A stretch of 64,000 nucleotides of DNA from Cyanodermella asteris (GCA_900618795.1 UYJD01000010.1:892292-956291), one strand, 5' to 3'. Counted from the first letter of the stretch, positions 44,268-56,082 are shown. Notes: a model not told the origin generated them from the letters alone. Numbers and translations are program-made.

Positions 44268-45380
44268 ATGCAGCGGCAGGCATATCCACCGAATCCTGCT
44301 GCTGCTTCTCCCCCTCTCCACCATCCGGTTCCTCAGCATGTGTCCACCGTCCCAATGATGCGATCACCTCCACCGCCACACTCCATGAGCAACTCAAACT
44401 ATGGCTCTCCTTATGGGGGCCAGCAGCAGCCGCCAAACGGCGCCCCGAACCAGTTCATGCCGAACTTTGGCGGCATCATGGAGAACCCGACAGCGGCCAT
44501 GGGAATGCAGTTCGGCCAGTCTGCTGCAATTGCCGGTGCACAATATCTTGAGCAGAATGTCAGTGGAGCTCATGCTGAACAAGACCTGTGCGGATTGCGA
44601 TACTGACATGCTACCAGGCAGGCAAATGGCTCCCAACGTCAGCTCTGAAGCACTACTTCAACGTCACAACCTCATACGTCTTTAAGAAAGTCCTACTTGT
44701 CCTCTTTCCCTGGAGGCATCGCCCGTGGGTGCGAGCGCAGCGCCCCTCGGCTGACGGATCGTCTGGAGCTGGATACTACTACCTTCCGCCGCGAGAAGAC
44801 ATCAACTCTCCAGACATGTACATTCCAGTCATGTCATTTGTCACATACATTTTGCTGGCTGCCCTTCTCGCGGGCTTAAGAGGAGAGTTCCACCCTGAGG
44901 TCATGGGCACAAATTTGAGCTGGGCATTTCTGACCGTCATCATCGACATCGGACTCTTGAAGCTCGGCACCTACTTCCTTGGGATTACCGAGCAAGGCCA
45001 GCTATTGGATATGATCGCATACAGTGGCTACAAGTTTGTCGGCGTTATTGCGACACTGGTGATTGCGGAAACCATGAATCTTGGCCAGGGCACTGGAGGA
45101 TGGGTTGGCTGGGCAGTGTTCATTTACACCTTCAATGCCAACGCCTTTTTCTTGGTGAGAACCATTGGCTGAGTCTGCTGGCGTGTGAGAAACTGACCTC
45201 TTATAGTTGCGATCCCTTCGATACGTTCTCCTTCCCGAATCTTCGTCGAGCAGTGCGCTGGCACGATCTCAGAGGAGCCAGAGGACATACTTTCTGTTCG
45301 GCTACGCATACGTCGTCCAGCTTGCGTTCATGTGGATTCTCAGCAGACAAAGCAACTCTGGAAGAGCTTTGAAGGCTTAA
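44268..45380 (+). CDS. YIF1: Yif1/Hrf1 family ER-Golgi transport protein
   Basis: Three exons, 44268-44558, 44618-45154 and 45207-45380, all phase 0, give 333 residues. After a Pro/Gln/Asn-rich cytosolic N-terminus (SPYGGQQQPPNGAPNQFMP), the family core begins at AGKWLPTSALKHYFNVTTSY and FKKVLLVLFPWRHRPW. About five membrane segments follow, and the C-terminus FFLLRSLRYVLLP continues into the last helix (YAYVVQLAFMWILS). Yif1 partners Yip1 and Yos1 in COPII vesicle budding and fusion. The longer frame begins with TTG, so the ATG at 44268 is used. The first donor is GTCAGT. Confidence 0.94.
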
Positions 45381-45938
45381 GAAATCAAGCGAAATCAGAA
45401 AATCATTGTATAGACATATCATGAACTTTAAAAAGCTTTGGTGAATTGCAGTGCAAAGCATTACTCAAGTTGTGAGGCTAGTGGCACGGTTTAAGCCCGT
45501 GGAAGGCCCAGATCTGTAAATCCGAGGGAGAAGCATGTCTTATGCAAGCATGAAGGAGAATCACCTTGAGCAGTCAGCCTTGACCGACCCCTGACAGACG
45601 AAGGAGATAGTGATGATGTTGAGCCGGTTTCGTTCGTCCAACAATCTAGTCTGCGCGCGGGCAATACTATTGTCTTATCGTGCAGAACTGCACAGGTTTC
45701 AGAATTCATGACTGGAGGACTACAGCGGATAAATGTTGCGATAGGGCCAAGTTCTCAGCTAAGCGTTGATTTGTTACGATATGTTCAATTGGGCACCCAA
45801 ATTTGATAATGACCTGGTTACCCAGATAGCAACCATTCGAACAGACTTTTGTGTTCGTTCGAACAGATGCAAGTCGTGTATGCTGTGGTGTAAAGGCAGC
45901 CTCCAAAGTGCCAAAACTCAACAAAATCAATTTCTTGT
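45381..45938. other. Convergent 3' region, no gene seen
   Basis: Tail-to-tail spacer between YIF1 and the permease gene. Confidence 0.6.
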
Positions 45939-47709
45939 TCACAACTTCGCCGCATCTTTTGCGTTCATGCCGCCATTTCCGGCAACATCAGAGCCAGACG
46001 TGGATCCAGCATCGATGACATCTGTCTCCGTCAAAGGACCAGTGTAATACTTCTTTCCACCACCGGGGATGTACCAGAAAATGGCAGCCGCCAACAGAAT
46101 GAAGACCAAGAACACGCAAGCGTAGTTCATATTGTCTGGAGTGACGGGCATGATCGTCGGCAACAGATAGATGATCGTGGTCCAGAACGTCCAGATGCAA
46201 GCCCACGCGTTGATGAAGTACCCAGCCTTGCCCAAGTGGAACGGACCGGGCTTGTCGAAGCGACCGAAGACGAGCTTGCAGAAGATGGGAATGCAGTAAC
46301 TCCAGTCGAGCGCAATGGCCGTGATGTTGAACACTCCGGAGATGGCGGCGTAGCTTCCGAGACCGATCAGGTTGATCAGGATGCAGCACAGGGTGCTGAG
46401 CCAGACGGCGTACAGGGGTGTTTCGGAGGCCTTGCTGACCTTGAGCCAGACGCGGGACAGCGGGACGAGCCTGTCGCGGGAGAAGGCGAAGAAGGTACGG
46501 GCCAGAGCCTGCAGCGCGGCGAAGCAGAGGAACTTGATGATGATGAAACCACAGGCCGCGAAGCCGATTCCACCTGCGGGACCGAGCGCGTTGTACCAGA
46601 TCTGAACGACGGGCTGTTCCATGGGTGAGCTGAGGATGCCGTCCGCTCCGGCCGGGTCGCTTCCCATGCAGAAACAAAGCACGATTGTGAAGAGCCAGCC
46701 GGCGATGTAGGTAAAGGCCATGGCGAGGGTGATGGCCCAGGGTGCCTTGACTGCTGGGTCGGAGATCTCTTCAGCAATGTGGGCTGTCGCATCGTAATCT
46801 GTCATGGTCCAGGAGACGGACAGGAAACCGAAGAGGAAGGAGAAGCCCAAGGGCTCCCAGCCGGCGGAGCCTTCGATGTTGGTGAAGACATACGAGGGGC
46901 TGTTCTTGTTCGGGGTCACGACAAGGAGGGCGATGCAGCAGGCTACCAAGACCATCACGTGGAAAATCACATATCCTGACAATCGAGTTAGCACAAATTT
47001 GCAAGCGGTGATATGTGCTTAGCTCACCCTTGGTGATCTTCTCAAGCCACTTGGTCGAAAGCGAGTTTACGAGACCGGTCAGAACCGTCGAAGCAGCCAT
47101 CACTCCCACAGTGTGTCCGACATTGGGAATATAATTGAACGCTGCCAGATCGGCATTGTATCCCGAGCCCATGGAAACGGCGGCAAGCAGCATTTGAGCA
47201 CCACCATATTCAGACGAGGCAACACCGGCGACTTGACCGAGAAGGTTCAGCCATCCGGTGACCCAAGAGACCGACGGAACCCATGCGGGCGGAGCGAGGT
47301 AGGAGACGGTGTAGTACAAGCCGCCGGAGGTCGGGAAGGCGCTGACGAGTTCGGAGACGGAGACGGCGATGCACATGCAACCAGCACCGGAGATCAGCCA
47401 ACACCAGACGGCACTTGCGGAGCCGCCGGCTTCGAGAGGGTAGATGAAGGTTGTCGTGACAGTGGAGAAGACACCGCTAATGCTGACGGCGAAGGAGAAG
47501 GCGGAAAGCCAGCCGAACTCGCGCTTGAAGACGGGCTTGTAGCCGTACCTCTCGGCGAGCTCTCTGTCCGCTTCGGATAGCTCATCAAGCTGAATGGTAT
47601 GCCGGCGGCCATTGTTGTCTTGCACTTCGACAGCGCCAACACTGTTGCGCCTACGCATCTTATCGGCGTCGAGCACGCCGCTCTGCGTGGTGTGGGCGAC
47701 TTCAGCCAT
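45939..47709 (-). CDS. Amino acid/choline/GABA-type permease (APC family)
   Basis: Two exons, 47028-47709 and 45939-46975 with a 52 bp intron, give 572 residues. Around twelve membrane segments follow a hydrophilic N-terminus. The first membrane region (SAFSFAVSISGVFSTVTTTF, YPLEAGGSASAVWCWLISGA) and the loop DYDATAHIAEEISDPAVKAP are typical of fungal permeases of the Uga4/Hnm1 group, which carry GABA, choline or related amines with protons across the plasma membrane. Substrate choice cannot be told from sequence. The join AAG-G|GA-TAT restores a continuous membrane helix (KGYVIFHVMVLVACCIALLV). Confidence 0.93.
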
Positions 47710-50700
47710 GCTTACAGGCTAAGTATGTGATGGAGAGATGGACGTATGATTGTTCCGCTGCGGCGAGCTATTCACCTCCACTTGCGCAGACGATGAATCC
47801 GCTTGTCTGCGGAATAGTAGCAGATGCAGAGACTAAGTTCGTGGATAGGCTGCATGTGCTGCTGATGACCTAAAAGATAAGAAGGTAGCACCTTGCCACA
47901 GGAGACTGTGATAACTGGCGGCAGGATGCCTAAAACGAGCAGCGAACGATAGATAAGAAAAGAGGGGAGAGAAGGCACGGCAGCGCCGGCGAAGAAGAAG
48001 AAGAAGAAGAAGGCCGCCAACGATTTTCTGACGGCAAGACTCTGAGTCGCAGTCTATCCTCCGATGGGGTGCCAACGGCTCGAGCGGCGGCGACCTTGGC
48101 GGAGGGGACGCTTAGTGCCCCAGCAGTATACTCTACGTGCACTACTGTCCATGGCAGCAATCCAGGGTTTCTCGGCGTGTGCTTTCTCGCAGTCCTGGTT
48201 GATGGCACAGCTTTTTTTTCTGGCGTGGAGCCGGCGGTCATACCCATGGTATCGACCCAGCCTGGATGTCGGGGATTTTATCGTGTCGTGCTTGCAGGAT
48301 AATTTGCTCAAAGCTTGCTATGGTTCGCCGGTATGCTGATTGGTAGATAAAGGGTGGTCATACTGCTTACGAACAGGTTGCTCGCGTGGCTGGCACGGCA
48401 TGGAAAAGGCCCAGCTCGACGCCTGAGAGCGCCATCACTCCGAACAGGAACACCAAAAGAGCGCTTCTTTGCTGGCTGTAGAGTGTAGACGGGCACGCGA
48501 CACCGTCAGCTCTTACTTGCCGCAGATGTTGGTTCGTCGCATGGCTGCAGAATCCGTCCGGCGATACTTGCCACGCGCATCTAAACTTCGAAACGAAGGA
48601 ACGTGCTTCTAGAATGAAGTCATGCCCCCACAGCAATCTCAGCCCAAGTGGACCATCTTGCAGCCTCAGGTTTTTTTTTCTTCAACGGCGCTTGCTCTGA
48701 GCGCTGCCAAGCAGGAATAATGGTGGTCATACACTGTTGTGTGAAAATTCTATGCGCTGTTCGCCGCCGCAAAGCGGGCGACAAATTTGTTTTTGGCGGA
48801 TGCAGATGCGGAGAGGCAGTTCGGCCCCGCCCATTACCGAAAGCCTCGAATTCAAGCAGTGCCAGCGCGATGCTCTCGACGATGCCGTTTGTAGAATGTC
48901 TATCCGCAGCTTGCAGTTGCCTTTCAAGCCGCGGATCTGACTTGCAAGACGCCGCAAACGTACTCGGCAGATACATTGTGTTCAAAAGCAGCTTCGCCAA
49001 TTTGCGGATCAAAGATCCTGCTTGGCTCGGAAGGTCTCCGGCAGATACTGGGACGAAGAACACTGAACGCCGTCGGGTACGAGAAGGAACAACATGACTC
49101 CTGCCAGGAGAGAAAGTAGAGCAAACGAACAAGAGCTTTGATTTCACCTGTAGAATCCCCACTTGATGATAGGTCAAACTTGTATTCGTCTCAAGGGTCG
49201 AAGGAGTTTGACGACCCTTGGTCTCCACATGGAGGGAGCCAGGAATTTTGACGATCCATTTGAAACCGTCTGTCGGAAGCGACCATGGCCATCCTTCTGC
49301 ACTTTCCTGGAAGAAGCAAGGGAATTGTGCCGATTTGGGCTGCTAACTTGGTGAGAGCAATAAATCGTGACACGCGCGGGCAGAGCCGCATCCGATGGGT
49401 CTGGAACTTCTGTCGTCACTCAGCGAAGATGCGCCAGAAGTTACACCGTCAGTACCAGCGGAAGGTAACCGAAGGGGCCCACGGTTCGCGCAGTGTTTGA
49501 GCAAATGCGATTTTCAATATCCTTTGGTGAAGCTTGACAGCTTGCGACCTCCACTGGACTCGCCTTGACGGCCACTGGCCTTGCAGCCTTAGCCGAGGTG
49601 CACGCAGCGCTTGGAGGAATTTCTGTCCAAGGTCTCACGTATACATTGCAACGGCAAGGCGACCAAAAGGATTGGTAAGATATACAACGAAGAGTCTGTC
49701 ACGAGCGCCCGCGCATCCCAGCGGGGTAGGACGCACTGTGGATGATTGCATTGTTCCTCGGGAACGCAAGAGTCTACTTGGCATGTTTGATATTCCAAAG
49801 TATCTCTGTTCATGTGGGTGTCTGTCTCATCTCGCGATGCAGTGATATAGCACATTTGTTAGCACAATGCCAGGGCCTGTGAAGGCCGAAAATCGGAGTT
49901 GGCGACGGATAATGATAAGAGATAGCAGTCATTGAATGTCGAGCACTAGCGAATCGTCGAATATGATAGAGGCAGGCTCGCCCTGATCCAGTGGGGGCGA
50001 TCGACCATTCATATTACCGGAAGTTGCCAGTCTTATCGATGCGTTACGCATTCCACGAGATTGAGCACAACCTGTACTGGCACCGGCGCCGACATCGAAC
50101 CCAGACTGACGTGGCAGTCCTCAAACGAGATAGCTCAAACACAATGCTTCGATCTCGCAGTTCACGACATCAAATGTCGTCGCGATGTCGGAGCACCGCA
50201 TCTGAATTGGCTGTAGCACTATCTGGCAGATCGGGTGCTTGCCGATTTCGAGGTCGTCGGGGATTGCAGCTGCTTTGGTAACCGGCACTCTGATCCAGGC
50301 TTATGCTTCAGCGATGGGACTCGCTGTGGATACGTTGCTTTGGAAAGCAGGTTGTCTGTGGAAACTAAGTGAGCTCGTATACTGACAGTATTCGAGGCAA
50401 GATTTCCGCCATTGCTTATCAACCTCTCTCCGTACATCGCGCGCTTAAGGACAGCCGAGCTTTGACTGACCGGCATGCTCAGAAACCTTTACCTTAAAGC
50501 GCCTCAACGGCCGGGCAAGACGCATGGTTACAGAAAGACGCGCTGCGGCTGAAACATCCGCGACGAATGCTCGAGTTGGATGACTTTGTTGTCTGTTGCA
50601 AAGCGTGCGCCGACCCGGCCATCGCAGAGCTCGTTCTTTCATGTCCTTGGAATCCGATCGTAAGTCGGGACGAAGTTGAAGCGACTTTTACAACAGAAAC

Positions 50701-51459
50701 CAGAATGTGGCCATGCGCCCCATGTTTCCTCCCTGTTTCACCTACAGAAGCGCCAATGGACCACGCGGGCTGATGCTTATGTGGTGTTGAGACGACGCAA
50801 GCACAGCCCGCACGCCCGCATAGAGGTCCACCATAAAATCTGGTCAGTTTGCAAGGTTCTAGTTCCGTTGTGACATCTTGAATGAAGACACGTCGGGGCT
50901 GACTGTTTCAAATTAAAGCTGATGCTAGAGCCGCCCATATCGTGCAAAATTTGTCTTTTCTAGCACAGTTGATGTAACGCACGATCCACCGAGCCGTTTC
51001 CGTGGTGGGCATGTTAGAGGGATCATCCTCAGCCTCACGAAGCACAATGCGTATTACTGGTCTACTACACAAACCAAGAAGACAGGCGTGATGCAGTCAT
51101 TTTTGATTGGATCTATATTGAAGCTGCCAAACCTATGGCAAATGAGATTAGAAAGCCTGCAACCTGCTCACTCCTGGAGCAACGGTTGCACAGCTCTGGC
51201 TTCTCTTCGGTACCGCCGCGATATTTATGCATGTACCAATGCTCTTCGTTCCCCCCTATATAGATCTTTGGACGTGACGCAGACGTCGAAGAGGCCGCTT
51301 CGACGCAGCTTGAGAGCCGTGCCGAGCAAGCGCTGGCCGTTAGCTCGATTGTTCGTATTTACAGCCTTTCTCAATTCCTCGCGCATACTGATATCACCTG
51401 CTTGGACAAAGCTCAGTTTGGTGCTGGTGATATGTCGAATCAGTCCTGCAATTTCTGAG
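47710..51459. other. 3.7 kb gene-poor stretch
   Basis: No convincing gene in either strand. The longest open frames (48620-49228 minus, 48648-49097 plus) overlap each other antisense, have no motif and no splice partners. It contains a GAA repeat and short T runs. It may hold long promoters, UTRs, a non-coding RNA or decayed genes. Confidence 0.5.
47991..48012. repeat. (GAA)7 microsatellite
   Basis: Seven GAA units in the upstream region of the permease gene; on the minus strand it is a TTC tract. Confidence 0.85.
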
Positions 51460-51931
51460 ATGTCAAGCAACTCAGACCAGGGTATTCCGGATAAGGACAC
51501 AGTGCTTGCACTCTCGCTAGGCATCGGACTGCCTTTCTTCTTTTCAGTCATCTTGATCGTCGTCTTAACTCTCAGGTTGCGAGGTGAGTCAGGATTTGTG
51601 GGAATGGACAATTTAGGACTGACTTTGAATAGCGAGAATGGCCGCAGCAGAAGTGCAGAAGCCAAGCAGCTTCAGCCAGGAATCGAGTCGGAAGCCAACC
51701 ATTGTGGAAATTATGCCGAAAGAATATGCATTCGCGGGCTCGGGAGACCAGATCTCGATACTGACCGTTCCCTTGGATAGCAAGACTCGGGGTCCGCCGA
51801 CCATCATCTCGGAGTATCCACAGCTGCAAGATCTGTCACGTGCCAACTCTTTCAATCGACCAAGCAGAAGCCATCTTTCCATCCCGGTCAGCAAGTACTC
51901 TCCTGCGTTCAACCACTATCAGTGGGTATGA
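51460..51931 (+). CDS. Small single-pass membrane protein, 140 residues
   Basis: Two exons, 51460-51583 and 51633-51931, joined over a 49 bp intron (GTGAGT...TAG), give an intact frame. The short N-terminus (MSSNSDQGIPDKD) is followed by one hydrophobic helix (VLALSLGIGLPFFFSVILIV), a basic stop (LRLRAR) and a tail of about 95 residues rich in Ser, Pro and Gln that ends FNHYQWV. The positive-inside rule suggests an outside N-terminus and a cytosolic tail. I do not recognise the family. An upstream exon supplying a longer ectodomain cannot be excluded, since the frame is open to about 51088. Confidence 0.6.
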
Positions 51932-52269
51932 GCGACAAGGAGGGTCCTGGCAGGGTCCGCGTCGCCCGGTTGATGGATTTTGAACGCTTGAGGGATCATG
52001 ATAGGTGGAGAAGAATGTGTTTGAATACAGACAGGCCATTTCGTTTGCCTGCCTGCGACATGCTTGGCAGCTAGATGGGTAGTGCTCGAAGACTCCATAC
52101 TCTTCAGGCGAAAAAGGAGAATGGCGCAAGCGCTGGTAGCTTGCAAGTACTTGAACTGCGTATCTACCACAAGCTTGAAGAGGATGATCTTGTGACAAGT
52201 CCAGAACGTGGAACCAAGAAACGCTTGGTCTTTGTGCGTTGTTTTGTCAATTTGTTTCGCGGCTCAAGC
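51932..52269. other. Convergent 3' region, no gene seen
   Basis: Tail-to-tail spacer between the small membrane protein and SEC6. Confidence 0.55.
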
Positions 52270-54531
52270 TCACTTGACCTTACCCAAGACTGTTTCTGCT
52301 CCCCGCCCGTCGCCGCCCTCTGTGACCTTCTGCCGAACAGCATTCATCATGGCTCGCTCATAATCATCTCGGGCTCTCAAGACAGCCTCAACCCAGCTGA
52401 CTTGGACATCGCCAAATTCACGACGCAGGTCAGCGAAAGCGTTCCCAACAGAGGTCTTGTCAACTTCGAGTAGTCTGACCATGTGATGCACTGCCTTCCA
52501 TTTACCTCTGACCTCGGAAAAGTCGACCTGATCAGGGAATTTCTCGAAGAATCCGAAAGCCGTACGAACATCGTCGCCGATCTTGTCCGGGAATGGATCT
52601 TGTCGCTTGAACTTCGCTCCTTTGTTTCTCACGGCTGACATGTAGCGCACCAGGAGAGTCTCGCCAATCTGTTCCAGCAACATGTCGAGGAGCGATGGGT
52701 GGAGAAGCTCGGTATAGTCGCTCACGTAGTCATCAAAAGTGCTAGTGATGCGCTTCAAGGCGTATTCACCGTACCATTTCTGTGTAAACAGCTCGCCCAT
52801 AGTTGACTTGAAGTCGACGTTGAACATCAAATCCACAAAGGCGTTAATGCAGGTGGCTCCCAAGTCAATATAGCCATCGCGGAGCGCATCGATCGCCGGC
52901 TCAGCAGTAGCAGAGAGGAAGCCGGGTGGGCAAATTGGTCGCACCTCAGCAGCAAAACTCGTGAGATGACCTTGCACGCCCATGGCTTCATTGTCGTCAA
53001 TGCAAGAGATAGCATCATTAGCCATTGCGACAAGATAATCTTGAAGGGCCTGTAAATCCGAGGTCTCGGCGTTAGGCTTGTTGTAACGTTCAACTTCTGC
53101 TGCGATGATCTGGGACCAAGTCGATTGACGTTTCTTGAGAGCACGGAACATAGCTTCTAGGACGCCCTCGACAATCTCGGGGCGACCACTACCAGCAGCG
53201 ACACTGAGTTGCTCACGCAGCATGCGCCACATGTCTGGGAGAGTCTTCGTACGGAAATAGCCATTGGCGTCCTTCTCGAGTGCATCCTCGCTGCGTGCAT
53301 TGAACGCGTCCCGGTCATTGTTGAACATGCGGTCCATCCATTGGTCGACAGCATTGACGATGTTCTGGCGCCAGTTACGGATGAGGTCTTGCTCGCGATC
53401 GTCAAGCACATCGGGCAAGAGATCACTTGGCTCAAAATTGCCGAGAGCTTTCATCTTTTCATAGTACTTTGTCCGCCAATGGATAATCGAAAGTAGATGA
53501 CCTTGCGTGGTCCGATCGTCCTCGATCAGCTTTGTCAAGAAGTCGTGCATCTTCTGATGGTAGATGTCCGTATATGTCTTGAAAATCTTCCACTTTCTTG
53601 GCATGAGTTCAACCATGCCGATTTTGACCGCGTTGAGGTCATTGAAATACCACTTGAGACTTTTCTCCAATTTGCTGGGCTCCTCCAAGAACTTCTCTTC
53701 AGTGTTGGCAAACCCGACCGTGGGTTTCATGCCAATTGCCTCCACAAACTTATCCTTGTAGCCACGTAGCTCTTTGGGACCTCCTTTTATTGACTTGAAT
53801 CTGGATGCCAGCTCCTTGTGTTCTTTTTGCGCCTCCTGCATCGCCTTGACCTTCAGATCGTTTTTCTCTTCCTGCTCAATGATAAGTGCCATGCGCACGA
53901 TACTGCTCTTCCTGCCGTCCAGGAGCAAACGGATCAGATTTGCGCAGATGTGTCCGATGTTCGCATCGAAGAGGTCTACCACGTCATCGAGTCTGTTAAA
54001 GTAGTCGAGCAACTGGTTCTCGAAGGATTGATCCGAAGACTGCCTAATCTCGGATATGGCTTCGTCTCTGAAATCACGTAGCTGAGTGAGCTCGTAGTGG
54101 ATTTCCAGCAGGCGTGGCTGTTCGTCCAGGTCGCGCTCGTCCTCTTGCAAAAGATCCTCTATATGGTCAATTCTTTGGTTGAAGCTCTCTAAGCTATCTT
54201 TCATGGCTTGCACTTGCTGGAAGTTCCTGTGAATCTGTGAGACGATGTTGATGTTCGGAAAGTCTTTGATCATATCCTGCGACTCGGCGCACAGTCGGTC
54301 GATGTTCATCATCTCCTCCTTGATTTGCGCAACAATGCGCTGACTGTCGCTGATGGAGGTCATGCCAGACTGCGTGATCTCGAGCTGCTCCTTGAGACCT
54401 GCTCGGAGCTGGCCATCGACGGCGGCTTTCTTCCGCTGGAAATCCGCTTTCAAGGCGGTCAACTTCTCAAGGTCTTCCGGATGCCGAAGCAATTCCGCCA
54501 GCTTGGCCGTTGAAGCCTCCAAATCCGCCAT
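52270..54531 (-). CDS. SEC6: Exocyst complex subunit Sec6
   Basis: Single exon of 753 residues from MADLEASTAKLAELLRHPED; an in-frame extension to 54720 adds 63 poorly conserved residues and is not favoured. The N-terminal coiled coil (SGMTSISDSQRIVAQIKEEM) leads into the helical-rod Sec6 fold (YFNDLNAVKIGMVELMPRKW, YHQKMHDFLTKLIEDDRTTQ, FVDLMFNVDFKSTMGELFTQ). The length matches fungal Sec6 (about 750-800). It is a core subunit of the octameric exocyst that tethers secretory vesicles at growing tips and septa. Confidence 0.95.
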   Translation of the reverse strand: MADLEASTAKLAELLRHPEDLEKLTALKADFQRKKAAVDGQLRAGLKEQLEITQSGMTSISDSQRIVAQIKEEMMNIDRLCAESQDMIKDFPNINIVSQIHRNFQQVQAMKDSLESFNQRIDHIEDLLQEDERDLDEQPRLLEIHYELTQLRDFRDEAISEIRQSSDQSFENQLLDYFNRLDDVVDLFDANIGHICANLIRLLLDGRKSSIVRMALIIEQEEKNDLKVKAMQEAQKEHKELASRFKSIKGGPKELRGYKDKFVEAIGMKPTVGFANTEEKFLEEPSKLEKSLKWYFNDLNAVKIGMVELMPRKWKIFKTYTDIYHQKMHDFLTKLIEDDRTTQGHLLSIIHWRTKYYEKMKALGNFEPSDLLPDVLDDREQDLIRNWRQNIVNAVDQWMDRMFNNDRDAFNARSEDALEKDANGYFRTKTLPDMWRMLREQLSVAAGSGRPEIVEGVLEAMFRALKKRQSTWSQIIAAEVERYNKPNAETSDLQALQDYLVAMANDAISCIDDNEAMGVQGHLTSFAAEVRPICPPGFLSATAEPAIDALRDGYIDLGATCINAFVDLMFNVDFKSTMGELFTQKWYGEYALKRITSTFDDYVSDYTELLHPSLLDMLLEQIGETLLVRYMSAVRNKGAKFKRQDPFPDKIGDDVRTAFGFFEKFPDQVDFSEVRGKWKAVHHMVRLLEVDKTSVGNAFADLRREFGDVQVSWVEAVLRARDDYERAMMNAVRQKVTEGGDGRGAETVLGKVK

Positions 54532-54778
54532 GGTCGCGTTGCGGACTGTCTCACCACAGTCTGCTATGCGATGATGTGGTCGTGGAGGCGTTCTGTAAAG
54601 CAAAGCGACCGCGAGAGTGCCCGCAGCACGGGCCACTGAAGAGTCCAGCACGGGCCACTCTGAAGAACGCGAAGAACACTCGCTCACGCCTGCGACGCCG
54701 TCAAGGACAAGCACACGCAATATCTACCACTGTTTACTTTGTTATGGGTTCTCGAGTATCTGCTCTAGAACCTCGCGT

Positions 54779-55395
54779 CTACCTCGCGTGCCCACCTCGG
54801 TCATAGAATGAGCTGACAGGAAAGGTGTCGAAGAATGCTTCTTGCTCATCGACTGTCACGAAGCTCTCTTGCAAATGACGAAGGTACCACATTCTCAGTT
54901 TCTCCAGACTGTCATCATCCATCGCACTTTCAATGTCCATCGGATAACCACAGTCGAGCATAGCAGTCTCTGAAGCACGAACATAGCTTCCTTCCTTGGG
55001 TCTCCAGCCGTTGGCTGCCCACAGCGTTTGATCGAAGCGAAGCCCAGAGATAGGTTCTTGCACGTCGTTTTCTGCAAGCAACGTGAACAGTTCATCTTTA
55101 CACGATGGCTTGCCACCCCTCTGCCTGCGCTGGTGTACACAGTGAATCCAATCAGCCCGCCATCTGGGATGCCTGTAATCACGTACGGTCTTTCCTTCAC
55201 ACCTACTGAACCGACCCTACTTGGAATAGCAATGTTGCGATCGTCACTCCCAGCCTTGGGATTGAAATTGGGGGTAACAAACGGTGCCTACCTTATTCCT
55301 CCATGTCGGTAATCGGTGGATCGAGTTTTCGATCGAGCGTTGCGGCGCATGGGAGGGTTGTCAGCGACCGAACCGACCAGAAGGGACGGATCCAT
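54779..55395 (-). CDS. Hypothetical two-exon protein, 175 residues
   Basis: The proposed exons, 55292-55395 and 54779-55202 (89 bp intron, GTAGGC...CAGTAG), keep the frame. Exon 1 begins MDPSLLVGSVADNPP. Exon 2 has a C-terminus that looks protein-like: TLWAANGWRPKEGSYVRASE, LRMWYLRHLQESFVTVDEQE and TFPVSSFYDRGGHAR. An overlapping frame (54895-55200) also reads sensibly (RPYVITGIPDGGLIGF), so the locus may be frameshifted or use another intron. No family was recognised. The C-terminal exon is more secure than the N-terminal one. It is divergent from the decayed region to its right. Confidence 0.4.
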
Positions 55396-55539
55396 TCCCT
55401 TCAAGACCACCAAAGGCGATGCGAAAGGTTCCGAGCAGCGACGTAATACCGTATCTGTTGAGGACGGTGCACGCCTGGCGTCTAGACTTTGGTTTTGGGC
55501 AACGGTAAACCGCGCAACGCAGTCGAAACACGTGCTTGG

Positions 55540-55975
55540 TACTCATGATGTTATGCTTGGGGTTGGGTACCTTATACGACTTGCGTTGTCGAACCTGTTG
55601 TCTTGGAATAACGTGACATGGCCAGTCCCGGTGTCAAAAGTTGACGAACCTTGAATGGAGGTACAAAAAGCTAGTTTATGCACACGTAAGTGTTTCGATT
55701 TTGCAAAATCCATACACACGGCGCATGCCACAACACCGTTAGCTGGCCAGATGGCTTCTTATGGGATCTTCCTTGTCACGAATCTAGCCTGCCTGAACCC
55801 AATAATGAACTTGAGAACGGTGGCAGTCTAGTGTTTTTGAGAGGCAAGCCACGTATCTTTGAGATAATTGTCTCATACAAGCGGTCACTCCCTTACTTCT
55901 TTGTACATCTCGTCGGACGAGGTGTTTCAACTGCGGAGTTTTGGGCTTTGCTTTGTTTGACGACAAACGGCCACC
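55540..55975 (-). pseudogene. Decayed copy of the 61217-62008 gene (copy B, minus member)
   Basis: In one minus-strand frame the translation follows the intact protein but with several stops: NTSSDEMYKEV matches NTNASMYKLGQV, LKFIIGFRQARFVT matches QIIIGIFQDAGLVT, GVVACAVCMDFAKSKHLRV matches GVLSVPYAKRHECMHVV, and GHVTLFQD matches PGVTLRSAD. At least four in-frame stops interrupt it. It lies just left of, and divergent from, the broken plus-strand member at 56083, repeating the arrangement of the intact pair. Confidence 0.55.
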
Positions 55976-56082
55976 GACCGATGCCTTGTGGCGCCAATGA
56001 TCAGGTTGGCGGCCATGGACTGTTGTTCTCAACGCAGGATCGGAGCTTGTTTCGTTCACGATCATTCCTGTGAAACCTAACG

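Noticed and set aside
43961-44551. Plus frame of 196 codons overlapping YIF1 exon 1
   Set aside because: Out of phase with YIF1; its Cys/Ser-rich sequence is typical of a shadow.
48620-49228. Minus frame of 202 codons and overlapping plus frame 48648-49097
   Set aside because: Antisense to each other, composition not protein-like, no recognised motif.
54532-54720. 63-residue N-terminal extension of Sec6
   Set aside because: No resemblance to Sec6 N-termini; the shorter Met fits the family.
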